Positions 39,892 to 49,976 of a stretch of DNA of 64,000 nt are shown here, piece after piece. The notes beneath the pieces are model-generated. The model had not been told where the DNA came from. It saw only the letters and a list, made by a program, of their open reading frames with translations, and made no database searches. Every line of letters starts with the position of its first letter. Within the stretch, counting starts at the first letter, position 1. The DNA comes from Lepidurus packardi (lineage: Eukaryota > Arthropoda > Branchiopoda > Notostraca > Triopsidae), in assembly GCA_023053545.1 (NCBI GenBank), contig JAKZAN010000215.1:1-64000 (forward strand), written 5' to 3'. The translations under genes were made by a program, and so were the position numbers.

Positions 39892-40347
39892 ATGAAAGTA
39901 GCCGATATTCTGCGCGTCAAGGGCAGCACCCTGTTCACCGCTCAGCCCGACGAGCCGCTGGCCCAAGCGGTTGAGCTGATGGCTGAAAAAGACATTGGTT
40001 CGCTGGTCGTCATGTCGCATGGCGATCTGGTGGGCATGCTGACCTTTCGCGAGGTCATTGCCTGCATCGTCAAGAATGGCGGCGCCTTGGGCAGCACCCT
40101 GGTGCGCAGCGCCATGGACGACCACCCGCTGACCTGCACCTCGGAAACCGAACTCGACGAAGTTCGCCGCATGATGCTCGAACGCCATGCCCGCTACATG
40201 CCGGTCATGAACCAAAAGATGCTCATGGGCGTCATCAGCTTTTACGACGTGGCCAAAGCGGTGGTGGACAGCCAGAACTTTGAGAACAAGATGCTCAAGG
40301 CCTACATCCGTGACTGGCCGGTGGAAGACGAAGTCAAGCAAGGCTAA
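39892..40347 (+). CDS. CBS-domain-pair protein
   Basis: Two CBS domains (residues about 8-65 and 72-128) form a Bateman module that binds adenosine nucleotides in the cytoplasm. Seen: [20 protein letters not shown] with [14 protein letters not shown], and [20 protein letters not shown] with [15 protein letters not shown]. 151 residues, complete. AGGAGA lies before the ATG. No partner domain; probably a stand-alone energy sensor of the kind linked to other enzymes. Own terminator follows. Confidence 0.92.
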   Translation: MKVADILRVKGSTLFTAQPDEPLAQAVELMAEKDIGSLVVMSHGDLVGMLTFREVIACIVKNGGALGSTLVRSAMDDHPLTCTSETELDEVRRMMLERHARYMPVMNQKMLMGVISFYDVAKAVVDSQNFENKMLKAYIRDWPVEDEVKQG

Positions 40348-40354
40348 CCAGCCC

Positions 40355-40376
40355 AAGGCCCTTCGGGGCCTTTTTT
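40355..40376 (+). terminator. Rho-independent terminator
   Basis: AAGGCCC/GGGGCCTT-type stem with a TTC loop and six T, just after the CBS gene. It separates it from aroC. Confidence 0.88.
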
Positions 40377-40442
40377 CATGGCACTGGCCCTTGCCATGGC
40401 AACGCTGTCGCGGCCGTCAACGCCTCGGGGATAATCCCGGGC

Positions 40443-41549
40443 ATGAGCGGCAATACCTTTGGACATCTTTTTGCAGTCACCAACTTTGGTGAATCCCACG
40501 GACCGGCCATTGGCTGCGTGATCGACGGCTGCCCGCCGGGCATGGCCTTGAGCGAAGCCGACATCCAGGGCGACCTGGACCGCCGCCGCCCTGGCACCAG
40601 CAGCTTTGTGACCCAGCGCAACGAGCCGGACGCGGTGCAAATCTTGTCCGGCGTTTACGACGGCAAAACCACCGGCACGCCGATCTGCCTGCTGATCCAG
40701 AACACCGACCAGCGCAGCAAAGATTACGGCAACATCCTGGAGACTTTTCGCCCGGGTCATGCCGACTACACCTACTTGCACAAATACGGCTTGCGCGACC
40801 CGCGCGGCGGCGGTCGCTCGTCGGCCCGCCTCACGGCGCCCATGGTGGCGGCTGGGGCGGTGGCCAAGAAATGGCTGGCGGCGCAGCACGGCATCGCTTT
40901 CAAAGGCTGCATGACGCAGATCGGCGAGATGCCGATTGCCTTCGAGTCTTGGGCCCATGTGCCGAACAACCCGTTTTTTGCCCCGGTGGCCGATGTGTCG
41001 GCGCTGGAGGACTACATGAACGCCTTGCGCAAGAGCGGCGACTCCTGCGGCGCCCGCATCCGCGTGGTGGCCACCGGCATGCCGGTGGGCCTGGGCCAGC
41101 CGCTGTTTGACAAGCTCGACGCCGACATTGCCTACGCGATGATGGGCATCAACGCCGTCAAGGGCGTTGAAATCGGCGCCGGCTTTGCCAGCGTGGGCCA
41201 GCGCGGCACCACGCATGGCGACTCGCTGTCGCCAGCGGGCTTCATGAGCAACAACGCGGGCGGCGTGTTGGGCGGCATCAGCACCGGGCAAGACCTGGAG
41301 GTGTCGATCGCGATCAAGCCGACCAGTTCCATCATCACGCCGCGCGAGTCGATAGACGTGGCCGGGCAGAGCACCAGCGTGGTGACCAAGGGCCGCCATG
41401 ACCCTTGCGTGGGCATTCGTGCCACGCCGATTGCCGAGGCCATGTTGGCGCTGGTGGTGATGGAGCATGTGCTGGCGCACCGCGCCCAGTGCGGCGATGT
41501 GCGCGTGGACACGCCGCGCATTGCCGCTGCTGCACCTGCTGGCGGCTGA
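40443..41549 (+). CDS. aroC: Chorismate synthase
   Basis: FMN-dependent last step of the shikimate pathway. Seen: 368 residues, unbroken; [60 protein letters not shown] and [15 protein letters not shown], the standard FMN and substrate motifs. Followed after 30 bp by the MFS gene, probably in one transcript. Confidence 0.97.
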   Translation: MSGNTFGHLFAVTNFGESHGPAIGCVIDGCPPGMALSEADIQGDLDRRRPGTSSFVTQRNEPDAVQILSGVYDGKTTGTPICLLIQNTDQRSKDYGNILETFRPGHADYTYLHKYGLRDPRGGGRSSARLTAPMVAAGAVAKKWLAAQHGIAFKGCMTQIGEMPIAFESWAHVPNNPFFAPVADVSALEDYMNALRKSGDSCGARIRVVATGMPVGLGQPLFDKLDADIAYAMMGINAVKGVEIGAGFASVGQRGTTHGDSLSPAGFMSNNAGGVLGGISTGQDLEVSIAIKPTSSIITPRESIDVAGQSTSVVTKGRHDPCVGIRATPIAEAMLALVVMEHVLAHRAQCGDVRVDTPRIAAAAPAGG

Positions 41550-41579
41550 CGGCCGTTCGCTGACCGGCCTTTGCCGCCC

Positions 41580-42770
41580 ATGATCAGTCGCCGCCAACTG
41601 GCGCCGTTTGCCGCCTTGTCGGCCAGTTATTTCGCGCACATCGGTTTTTTCAACCCCTACTTGCCGCTGTGGCTCAAGGACATGGGGCTGGACCTGGTGA
41701 CCATCAGCTTGTTGCTGGCGGTGCAGTCGGGCACGCGCCTGCTGGCGCCTTATGGCTGGGGCTGGCTGAGCGACCGCACCGGCGAGCGCGTCAAGCTGCT
41801 GCGCTTTGGCGCCAGCGTGGCGCTGGTGGCTTCTGCCGGCTTGTGGTTTGACGCGGGCCTGTGGTGGCTGTTCGCGGTGCTGCTGGTCATGTTCACCCAG
41901 ACCAGCGCCATGATGCCCATGAGCGAGGCAGCCATGGCCCACTTGGTCAGCCAGGGCGGGGTGTTTGACACGCGCCGCTACGGCCGCGTGCGTTTATGCG
42001 GCTCGCTCGGGTTTTTGGTCACGGTGCTGGCGGCTGGGGCGTGGTTTGACCGCTACGGCATGCAGGACTTTCCCAGTTGGACCTTTGGCACCTTGTTGGC
42101 GGTAACGGTCAGTGTCTGGCTGATGCCCGACCTCAAGGAAGCGGTGCCTGCGCACGATGCGGCAGTGGCCGTCTGGCCGATCTTGCAGCAGCGGCCGGTG
42201 CAGTGGTTTTTTGCGTCCTTGTTTTTCCATGTGCTGTCGCACATTGGCATTTACGCATTTTTCTCGCTGTACCTGGACGGCTTGGGCTACGGCAAGTCCT
42301 TGATCGGCCTGCTCTGGGCGCTGTCGGTGGTGGTGGAAGTGGGCTGGTTTTTCACGCAGTCGCGCTGGTTGCCCCGCTTGAGCCTGTCGGCCTGGCTGAT
42401 GGTGTGCGCCAGCGCCATGCTGCTGCGCATGGTGGTGACGGCGGCGTGGGCCGACCTGCTGTGGCTGCTGTTTTTGGCGCAGGCTCTGCATGCGCTCACA
42501 TTTGCCGCCCACCACACGGTGTGCATTGCGCTGCTGTCTCAGCACTTCCCCGGTCGTTTGCGGGCGCGCGGGCAGGCGCTGTACACCGTCATTGGTTACG
42601 GCTTCACCGGTTTGCTGGGGGCTTTGGGCGGCGGCTTGCTGAGCAGCCGCTTTGGCCTGGCCAGCGTGTTCTGGGCAGCAGCGGTGGCCAGCGGGCTGGC
42701 CTTGCTGTGCGCCTGGGGCGGCTGGCGCTGGCAGCGGGCGAACGCGCCTGCTGCGCTGCCCGCCGCTTGA
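41580..42770 (+). CDS. MFS transporter, HcaT/MFS_1_like (PF12832) type
   Basis: Inner-membrane carrier of unknown substrate. Seen: 396 residues with 12 hydrophobic helices; YFAHIGFFNPYLPLWLKDMG at the start, loop PYGWGWLSDRTGERVKLLRF, and SEAAMAHLV..RYGRVRLCGSLGFL, as in HcaT-like permeases. Start at ATG 41580, a TTG lies three codons before. It ends one base from the convergent penicillin acylase stop. Confidence 0.88.
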   Translation: MISRRQLAPFAALSASYFAHIGFFNPYLPLWLKDMGLDLVTISLLLAVQSGTRLLAPYGWGWLSDRTGERVKLLRFGASVALVASAGLWFDAGLWWLFAVLLVMFTQTSAMMPMSEAAMAHLVSQGGVFDTRRYGRVRLCGSLGFLVTVLAAGAWFDRYGMQDFPSWTFGTLLAVTVSVWLMPDLKEAVPAHDAAVAVWPILQQRPVQWFFASLFFHVLSHIGIYAFFSLYLDGLGYGKSLIGLLWALSVVVEVGWFFTQSRWLPRLSLSAWLMVCASAMLLRMVVTAAWADLLWLLFLAQALHALTFAAHHTVCIALLSQHFPGRLRARGQALYTVIGYGFTGLLGALGGGLLSSRFGLASVFWAAAVASGLALLCAWGGWRWQRANAPAALPAA

Positions 42771-42771
42771 A

Positions 42772-45161
42772 TCAGCGCTGTGGTTGCAAGGTCAGCGTGC
42801 TGGCGGTGTGGGCCTTGACGTCGGCCGCGCTCAGGTGCTGCGGCTGGTACAGGCCCCGGCTGTAGGGCTGGGCTTGGTCGGCGTAATGCGGGTCGAACAA
42901 CACACCGCTTTGACCCACCGGGTTGATGCCCAGAGCCTGCGCCGGCTTGGCCATGTCGATCACGCGCCGGGTCGACGGGCCGTAGGCCACCTCCCAAGGG
43001 GCAGGGCCAATCGGGGCTGACAGGTTGTTGGGCACTTCGCGGCCACCAGCCACCTCGAACGGCCCCACATTGAACAGCAGGTTGAGCGGTTTTTGGCGGC
43101 CCAGTGGGTGCACATGCGTGAGCCGGTGCGCCTTGCCCCAGGTCCAGCGGGCGCTGTCTTCGCCGTAGACGGTTTGCAGGTGGCCAAGCGCGTTGGTCCA
43201 GGCCAGGCGCAGCGTGTCTTGCCGGGTTTCTACCGCAGGCGTTTGGCGGTTGTCCCACCAGGGCGAGGCGGCGTCGGCCACCAGCCGGGGCAGCGCAGTG
43301 TCCAGGGCGCGGGTGCGCAGCAGGTTGGCGAACTGAACTTCGCCCAGTTCGTCTTGCAAGGCGGCCTGGGTGATGTTGTAGACCAGCTGGTTGAACACGG
43401 TGGCGGCCACGCTGTCCACGCCGTGGCGGCCGTCCCACTGTTCCAGCTGGGCGAGCAATGCCTTGCCGCGGGCGTCGGTCACCACAGCTTGCAGCACCGG
43501 CAGCACATGGCGCAGCACGCGCGGGCCGTAGGCGGTGCCGGTTTCCAGTTGCAGGGCTTGGGCCATGGCCGGCGTCCAGCCGGTGGCGGTGGCGCTGAGC
43601 ACGGCGTCCAGGCGCTGGCCACGGTCGGGCAGGTTGTAGTAGCCGGGCACGGCCTCGGTACCCGGCGGCTGGTAGTTGGCCGAGACCACGTAGCCTCGCG
43701 CCGGGTTTTCTTCTTGGGGGTTGCTGCTGAAGGGGTAAAAGCCGGGCTTGTCGGCTTCGCCCTTGGCCGCGTCCAGGATGAAGGTCGGGTTGACGCCGGC
43801 GGGCCGGCGCGGCAGCAAGGCCGAGGCCCACCAGCCGATATCGCCCTGGGCGTTGGCCCAGACCACGTTCAGGCCGGGCGCGTGGATCTTGCTGGCGGCG
43901 GCGCGTGCTTTGTCGCGGGTGTTGGCGCGGTTGAGTTGGTAAAACGCCTCCAGCACCGGGTTGTCGGTTTCTAAAAATGCCCACCACATGGCCACCGGCT
44001 GCGTGCCCAGGCTATCGGCAAAGGCGTCGGTGACGATGGGGCCGTGCGGGGAGCGGCGCAGCGTTAATTCGACGGGCGCGGCCCCCTTGACCTGGATGGT
44101 CTCGGTGCGGGTTTGCAGGTTCACCCACTGGCCCTGGTGCCAGACCTGCAATGGGTTGGCCGGGTTGACCTTTTCGGCAATCAAATCGATGTCGTCGTTC
44201 TGGAACATGGTCAACGACCAGCCAAAGTCCTGGTTGTGGCCGAGCAGCGCCACCGGGTTGAGCGCCTGGTAATGGCCGTAGAGTTCGAAGCCGGGCGCGC
44301 TCAGGTGCGCTTCATACCAAACGCTGGGTGCCGAAAAACCAATGTGCGGGTCGCCCGCCAGCAAGGGCTTGCCGCTGGCTGTGCGCTGGCCGGCTATCGC
44401 CCAGGCATTGCTGCCTTCGAGCAGCGGCGCAGCACCCAAGTCCATGCTGCTTTGGCTGGTCTGGGCCAGCCGGGTCAGGCTGCGCCACGCGCCGTCGTCC
44501 AGGGCCACGGTGGGCAGGGCGCCGCTGGGGTGCCAGTCGATGTCAAAGGCGCGCAGGTAGCTGGCGCCCAGCTGGTCGCGGATGTAGGTCATCACCGGCT
44601 CGGTCTTGAAGGCGGCGGCAAAGCTGTAGGCCAGGTAGCCCGACACGGCGATGGTGTCTTGCGGCGTGAAGGGGCGGCGGGGGAATGCCCAGCACGGCAA
44701 ATTCCAGTGGCGCGGGGTGCGTGTTCTGGTATTGGTTGATGCCGTCGATGTAAGCCAGCAGGCTCGCGTTCGCAGGCGATGCGCGGTCCATCTTGGCCAC
44801 GTACTCGTCGGCCCGCTGGCGTATGCTCAGCGTGCGAAACAGCTTGTCCGTGTCCAGCAGCTTGGGGCCCAGCACCTCGGCCAGTTCACCCTTGGCCAGT
44901 CGCCGCACGACTTCCATCTGAAACAAGCGGTCCTGCGCATGCACATAGCCCAGGGCGCGGTACAGGTCGGCCTCGTTGCTGGCCTGGATGTGCGGCACCC
45001 CCCCGCTCGTCGTAATGCACCGTCACAGGCGCGCTCAGCTGGCTCAGCGCTAGCGAGCCGCTGCGCTGCGGCTGCCGCTGGTAGATCTGCCAGCCTGCAA
45101 AAGCCAAAGCCAAGACCAACAAGCCCAGCAGGGACAAGCCCGCGATTTTCAGTTTCTTCAT
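42772..45161 (-). CDS. Penicillin acylase family Ntn hydrolase (frameshifted)
   Basis: Periplasmic or membrane-held amidase of the penicillin G/AHL acylase family; substrate unknown, acyl-homoserine lactones possible. Seen: N-terminal membrane anchor (KIAGLSLLGLLVLALAFAGW), alpha-subunit part with HIQASNEADLYRALGYVHAQ and DRLFQMEVVRRLAKG, and the autoproteolysis site LEGSNAWAIAG, whose Ser becomes the beta-chain N-terminal nucleophile; then LLAGDPHIGFSAPSVWYEAH and a long beta part. Two single-base shifts (near 45000 and 44680). About 796 residues, normal. Confidence 0.92.
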
Positions 45162-45234
45162 GGCCCGCCTTTGAGTGCACATACAAGGCCGCATGATAGG
45201 CGGGCGCTACCGGGCTTGGTGCCCGCCCTGGGCC

Positions 45235-46779
45235 TCAGTAAATCACGGCCACGGGCGTTCGGTTCACCACCGGCAAGCCGGTGCCCAGCCAAGCCTGGAG
45301 GCCGCCGCGGTACCAGTGCACCTGTTTGTAGCCAGCACGCTGGGCGCGCAGCGCGGCATTGACCCGAGTACCACCAGTTGGAACCGACGCAGTAAAAAAC
45401 CACCGGCTGCGACTTGTCGGGGGGCCGCCGCTTGCAGCATGTGGCGAAAGCGCTGGTCGTAGGCCGCCTCGGCTTTCTCGTCGGTCAGGGTCAGGCCGCC
45501 GTTCCAAAAATTCAGCGCGGTCGGAATGACGCCGCCCCCCGCGTTGACATCAATCAGCACGGGGCGCTGGGCTTGGCGCAGCATTTCCACCAGCTCGTCT
45601 GTGTCAATGCGGCGTATGTCGCTCAGCTGGCGTGGCGTCATCCCCGTGAGGTCCGTGCCCGGCTTGTAGCCTGCGGGTGTTGGGCCACCCGCTTCCGTCT
45701 TTTCGTCAGCCACCGCAGCAGGCTGTGGGGTCGGCAAGCGCTCTAACGCGGCTTCGGACTGTTGCCTGGCTTGCTCGTAAAGCGGCAACGTGAGGTGGTC
45801 GTCAAACGCCGCAATTCGGCACAGTTTGGGGTTGCCGGGCGCATGGTTGCACGCGTACAAGGCCATCAAGATGGCGCGGCCCGGATCGTCGTATTCCCAA
45901 CGCCAACCCGCGCCCCGTTTGCCCATGCCGAGCGCGACCGCCCGGTGGTGGCCTGCGGCCAGCCACTGCGTCAGGAGCGCTTGGGCCGGACCTGAACACA
46001 AAGGCGTTCCAGCACACAGCTGATCCAACCAGGCTGGGCCTTCGCTGGGGTCCAGCGGCTCTTGCAGGCGTTGGCCAAAAAAGCCGTAAACCGGCAGCAT
46101 GCTGGTCGGCAGCGTCAGCTCTTGCGTATTTCGCTGCGTCACCACACCCAGCGAAAAAGCGTCGTGGCCGGTGTGTTGCTGGCAGTCGGTCAGCGCGCTG
46201 TTGCCCTTGGGGCAGAACCAGGGCACTTGGTCGGCAGGCCTGGTGCGGCCGAGTTCGCGCATGCGCAAAAAGCCATGCGCGTCTTCAATGCCGTACAGGG
46301 CTTTGTTGATCACGTCATGGTTGAACTTGTCGCCCAACTGAGTTTTGTACAGGGCGTACATCTGCGGGCATGGCTTGGTGGAGCACGGCTTTGGTTTGGC
46401 TGTCATGTGCGCCGTGAATGCCGATCATGGTGTTGCGCGGTTTGTTGCCTGTGCCAAAGGCGCGCTCCTTGCCGGCCATGAAGATCAGGGAGCAGGCCGA
46501 CATGCAGGCGCCTGAAGCCACCGTTTGGATGCCCGCCGCCCGAACCATGCTGGCCACGCGCATGCCGGTCCACAGGTCCCCACCGGGTGCATTCACCAAG
46601 ATCAGCCGCTGGATGCCGCCCGCCGCAAAAGCGTCTTTGAAGGCGATGAAGTCTTGGTCCACGGTTGGCCCCGTGGCAAACAGGTCTTGACCGACGCGCT
46701 CCAGCGTCATGGCGGTAGCGGCCGCGTGAAGACAGAGCCAGAGGCCAGCGATCCTTAAAGCGCTTGAAAGACGGTGCAT
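45235..46779 (-). CDS. Exported ClpP-like / rhodanese-domain fusion protein (frameshifted)
   Basis: Not a described named protein to my knowledge. Seen: signal peptide (residues about 1-24, ending AAATA); a ClpP/SppA-fold domain (COG3904-like) with LILVNAPGGDLWTGMRVASM and TVASGACMSACSLIFMAG, the Ser of SACS being the nucleophile position; a long central region with conserved Cys (WFCPKGNSALTDCQQ, CAGTPLCS); and a C-terminal rhodanese domain with VLIDVNAGGGVIPTALNF, FYCVGSNWW and GYKQVHWYRGGLQAWLGTG, resembling the CXXCW rhodanese family. Shifts near 46370 and 45400. About 514 residues. AAGGAG lies 8 bp before the ATG. Confidence 0.75.
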
Positions 46780-46948
46780 CAAACAGACTCCTTCAGTTAC
46801 TCAGAATAACTATAAATGATTCACTTTCAGGAAATGCTCTTGACTGGCGGCTCAGGCCCGTGGCACTGGCGGGGCGCCGGCCTACAGCCCGGTCGTGGCC
46901 GGTGGCGCTAGGGTGATCGGTTCCTTAACCGTTCTGGAGAAACCGACC

Positions 46949-47444
46949 ATGGCTTGTTGCAGCATTCGACCTTTATCTTCCGTCTTGACGGGCTTGCTGG
47001 CGGCGCTGACGATCAGCACGGCTTGGGCCCAGTACCCGCAGGGGGGTGCAAGCCCTGCCGATGGCGCAGGCAGCCCACCGTCGGGCAGCAGCACCGACAG
47101 CAGCCGTCCTTTGGGGTCTGGTTCGGCCGGCGGTTCTGGCATGGGCTCAGGCATGGGGTCAGGCATGGGGTCAGGCATGGGGTCAGGCATGGGGCAGGGC
47201 ATGGGCGGCAGCGGTTCCACGCCCATGCAGCGCTGGGGCGACGGCATCACACCGGGCTGGTCGATGATGACGCCGGCCGAGCGCATGGAGCACCAACTGC
47301 GCATGCGGTCCATGACGTCTTATGACGAATGCAAGAGCTACATGGCCCAACACCAAGCGCAAATGGAGGGCCCGCGCCAACCAGCAGGGCACCGGCCCGG
47401 CCGTGCAGCCGCGTCAAGATGTTTGCGAAGGCATGCCGCGCTAG
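46949..47444 (+). CDS. Exported Gly/Met/Ser-rich small protein
   Basis: About 165 residues, function unknown. Seen: signal peptide (residues about 1-27, ending STAWAQ); Ser/Gly-rich linker; a Gly-Met-Gly-Ser tandem repeat (residues about 64-87); and a C-terminal motif region PGWSMMTPAERMEHQLRMRS and MTSYDECKSYMAQHQAQM, then after a single-base shift near 47370 QPRQDVCEGMPR. The Met-rich repeat and two Cys suggest periplasmic metal (for example copper) handling, which is inference. Divergent from the ClpP/rhodanese gene across 170 bp. Confidence 0.7.
47138..47209. repeat. 12-bp tandem repeat GGCATGGGGTCA
   Basis: Six head-to-tail units encoding Gly-Met-Gly-Ser; units 2 to 4 are identical, unit 1 differs by one base, unit 5 and 6 diverge at the end. 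Slippage here would change the protein by four residues per unit. Confidence 0.85.
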
Positions 47445-47568
47445 TGCTTTGGGGTGGGTAGGCCACCTTCCCGTGGCGAGGAAGCTTTGGCTTGAAGGCG
47501 TACGAGGGTGGTGCGGTCGCCGTCTGAGGCTGGTGGCTGCACCGCCCGCTGATCCGCAGGAGGTGCGT

Positions 47569-48576
47569 ATGAGTTCACACAGCTTGGCCAGTGCGCAAAA
47601 AATCAGCTTGCCGATTGCCAACATGCACAGCGTCTACGACACCGACGAGGTCGAGCGCAAGCTCAGCCAACTGCGCGGCAGCGGGCAGATGCGCGAGCGC
47701 GAGTCGTTGTACAAAACCTACGAGCGCATGCTGGAAGCGGGGCCGGAGCGCTTTTCCGTCAAACCGTCGGGCCTGCCGGCCATGGACGCTTTGTACGAAG
47801 GCCTGCCCAACTTCGGTGAAGTGCTGGACGACGTCAAGCGCCACCTGGCGCTGAGCCAAGACAGCCGTGACCACCTGGAGCTCACGCCCATCTTGTTGCT
47901 CGGCCCGCCCGGCATCGGCAAGACGTACTGCGCCAAGCAGATTGCCGACTTGCTGGGCACGGGCATGAACTTGGTGCCCATGAGCTCGATGACGGCGGGC
48001 TGGCTGCTGTCTGGCTCTTCGTCACAGTGGAAGGGCGCACGACCGGGCAAGGTGTTCGAGGCCTTGGTGGACGGCAAGTTCGCCAACCCCGTGATCGTGG
48101 TCGATGAGATCGACAAGGCCAGCATGGACGCGCAGTACGACCCGCTGGGCGCGCTCTACAGCCTGCTCGAACACGACACGGCGCAATGCTTCATGGACGA
48201 GTTTGCCGAGGTGGCGATTGACGCGAGCCAGGTCAGCTGGTTCACCACCGCCAACGACGAGCGGGGCATACCGGCGCCTATCCTCAACCGCATGAACGTG
48301 TTTGCCATTGAGCCGCCCACACGGGAGGCCGCGCGCCAGATCGCCGCGCAGCTGTACCGCCGCATCTTGGCCGACCACGACTGGGGCCAGCGCTTTGACC
48401 CCGTGCCCAGCGACGAGTTGTTGGACGGCCTGATGGACATGCCCCCGCGTGAAATGCGCCGGGCCTGGATGACGGGGCTGGGCAACGCGCGCTTAAAGGG
48501 TCGCTACCAAGTCCTGTGTGAAGACTTGCCGGCGGCGCAGGCGAGCAAGTCAAAAATCGGATTTTTGGCGCCTTGA
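47569..48576 (+). CDS. Lon-like AAA+ ATPase without protease domain
   Basis: Seen: 335 residues; helical N-terminus with ERKLSQLRGSGQMRERESLY; Walker A LLGPPGIGKTYCAKQIA; Walker B VIVVDEIDKASMD; sensor FTTANDERGIPAPILNRMN, which looks like the Lon-type sensor-1/arginine-finger region; ending in a four-helix lid. The Lon Ser-Lys protease domain and its N-terminal LON domain are absent. GGAGG lies 5 bp before the ATG at 47569. Function unknown; an unfoldase or assembly chaperone is likely. Neighbours do not explain it. Confidence 0.88.
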   Translation: MSSHSLASAQKISLPIANMHSVYDTDEVERKLSQLRGSGQMRERESLYKTYERMLEAGPERFSVKPSGLPAMDALYEGLPNFGEVLDDVKRHLALSQDSRDHLELTPILLLGPPGIGKTYCAKQIADLLGTGMNLVPMSSMTAGWLLSGSSSQWKGARPGKVFEALVDGKFANPVIVVDEIDKASMDAQYDPLGALYSLLEHDTAQCFMDEFAEVAIDASQVSWFTTANDERGIPAPILNRMNVFAIEPPTREAARQIAAQLYRRILADHDWGQRFDPVPSDELLDGLMDMPPREMRRAWMTGLGNARLKGRYQVLCEDLPAAQASKSKIGFLAP

Positions 48577-48616
48577 GGGGCTGACGCCGTCATGCCCTGG
48601 CCGTAGTTTCAGGCCA

Positions 48617-48673
48617 GTCAGACCAATTCAGGGCGGCTCAGACCAGAAAGGGCGCCTCAGACCAGAAAGGGCG
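48617..48673. repeat. Three 19-bp tandem repeats at the rluE 3' end
   Basis: Period of exactly 19 bp: 48617-48635, 48636-48654 and 48655-48673, with the core TCAGACCAGAAAGGGCG in units 2 and 3 and a more diverged unit 1. The last unit contains the rluE stop codon and its final five codons. Confidence 0.85.
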
Positions 48674-49217
48674 GCTCGGCATCGCGCCAGCTGCCTGGCG
48701 CTAAGTCGTTCAATCGGTGCGGGCCCACGGCGGCGCGCACCAGCCGCAAGGTGGGCAGGCCCACGGCGGCGGTCATGCGCCGCACCTGCCGGTTGCGGCC
48801 TTCGCGCAGCCCCAGTTCCAGCCAGGCGGTAGGTTTGGTCTGGCGCACGCGGATGGGCGGGACGCGCTCCCACAAGCCGGGCGGCGGGGCCATGGCTTCG
48901 GCTCTGGCGGGGCGCGTCATGCCGTCGTTGAGCAGCACACCAGCGCGCAGCTGGGCCAAGGCGTTTTCGTCCGGCACGCCTTCGACCTGGACCCAGTAGG
49001 TCTTTTCCATCTTGAAGCGCGGGTCGGCAATGCGCGCCTGCAGCGGGCCGTCGTTGGTGAGCAGCAGCAGGCCTTCGCTGTCGGCGTCCAGCCGGCCGGC
49101 CACATACACGCCGGGCACGGGCAGCAAGTCCTTCAAGCCGCGCCAACGTCCCTCGGCCGTGAACTGGCTCAGCACGCCGTAGGGCTTGTTCAACAAAATC
49201 AGGCGGGAGGTCGGCAT
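48657..49217 (-). CDS. rluE: 23S rRNA pseudouridine(2457) synthase RluE
   Basis: Isomerizes U2457 in 23S rRNA. Seen: 186 residues, unbroken; [20 protein letters not shown], catalytic-Asp motif [46 protein letters not shown] and [20 protein letters not shown], closely following RluE rather than RsuA or RluB, and lacking an S4 domain. Start 49217 (MPTSRLILL) is preferred; 49226 also possible. Head-to-head with the SRAP gene. Confidence 0.92.
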   Translation of the reverse strand: MPTSRLILLNKPYGVLSQFTAEGRWRGLKDLLPVPGVYVAGRLDADSEGLLLLTNDGPLQARIADPRFKMEKTYWVQVEGVPDENALAQLRAGVLLNDGMTRPARAEAMAPPPGLWERVPPIRVRQTKPTAWLELGLREGRNRQVRRMTAAVGLPTLRLVRAAVGPHRLNDLAPGSWRDAEPPFLV

Positions 49218-49280
49218 GGTGCGCAATTATTGCTGCTGTGTTGCCCGTGAGGAGGGCAGGGCGTGCGCTAGCATCTCCGC

Positions 49281-49973
49281 ATGAGTGCTTATTACGAATG
49301 CGTGGCAGCCGCCGCCCTGTACCCCGATGCTTTTCATGTGCCAGCACCTGAGCAAGCCGTACCCGCCCATGTGTGGCCCCGCAAGCCGGGGCTGTTCATT
49401 CGGCAGGCAGGCACGGCCAGCGACGCCGCTGAGCCGGCCCCGGAGACGGGGCGCGAATTGGTAGGCGGCCAATTCGGCTTGGTGCCCACTTGGGTCAAGT
49501 CAGCCTCAGACGCCAAGCTGCGCTCAACCAAGCTGGTCAACGCCCGTTCTGAAACCCTGACCACCTCCACCAACTTCCGGGACGCTTGGCTCAAGGGCCA
49601 GCGCTGCATCATTCCGATGATGGCGTTCCATGAAGACGACTGGCGCAGCGGCAAAGCGGTGCCCACGCGCATTGCCCGCGTGGACGGCAAACCCATGGGC
49701 GTGGCTGGCGTTTGGGAGCGCTGGGCCAAGGACGGCGAGGAAATCGTCAGCTTTGCACTGCTGACGGTCAACGCCAACAGCCACGCCTTGCTGCACCGCT
49801 ACCAAACCCCTGGCAGCGAAAAGCGCATGCCTGCCATCTTGGGCGAAGGCACCTACAACGCCTGGCTCAACGCGCCGCTCGACAAGGCCAAAGAGTTCAT
49901 GCGCGCCTACTCGGCGGCCTTGCTGACCGCCAATCCTGTGCAAAAAGGCCCGCCGCCGGCGCAGCCGTTCTGA
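49281..49973 (+). CDS. SRAP/DUF159 family protein with non-standard active site
   Basis: SRAP proteins (YedK/HMCES) cap abasic DNA through the N-terminal Cys2. Seen: 230 residues; GQFGLVPTWVKSASDAKLRS, the conserved NARSET, PMMAFHEDDWRSG with the Glu, and ERWAKDGEEIVSFALLTVNA, all in SRAP order. The start is MSAYYECV, so position 2 is Ser and the first Cys is at 7; the usual His of IHDRRMP is here SEKRMP. If correct, the chemistry would differ. An annotation error at the 5' end must be excluded. Confidence 0.85.
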   Translation: MSAYYECVAAAALYPDAFHVPAPEQAVPAHVWPRKPGLFIRQAGTASDAAEPAPETGRELVGGQFGLVPTWVKSASDAKLRSTKLVNARSETLTTSTNFRDAWLKGQRCIIPMMAFHEDDWRSGKAVPTRIARVDGKPMGVAGVWERWAKDGEEIVSFALLTVNANSHALLHRYQTPGSEKRMPAILGEGTYNAWLNAPLDKAKEFMRAYSAALLTANPVQKGPPPAQPF

Positions 49974-49976
49974 CCC

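Noticed and set aside
40344-41942. Open frame of 532 codons on the minus strand over aroC
   Set aside because: aroC is complete with all FMN-binding motifs on the plus strand; the minus frame has no recognisable domain.
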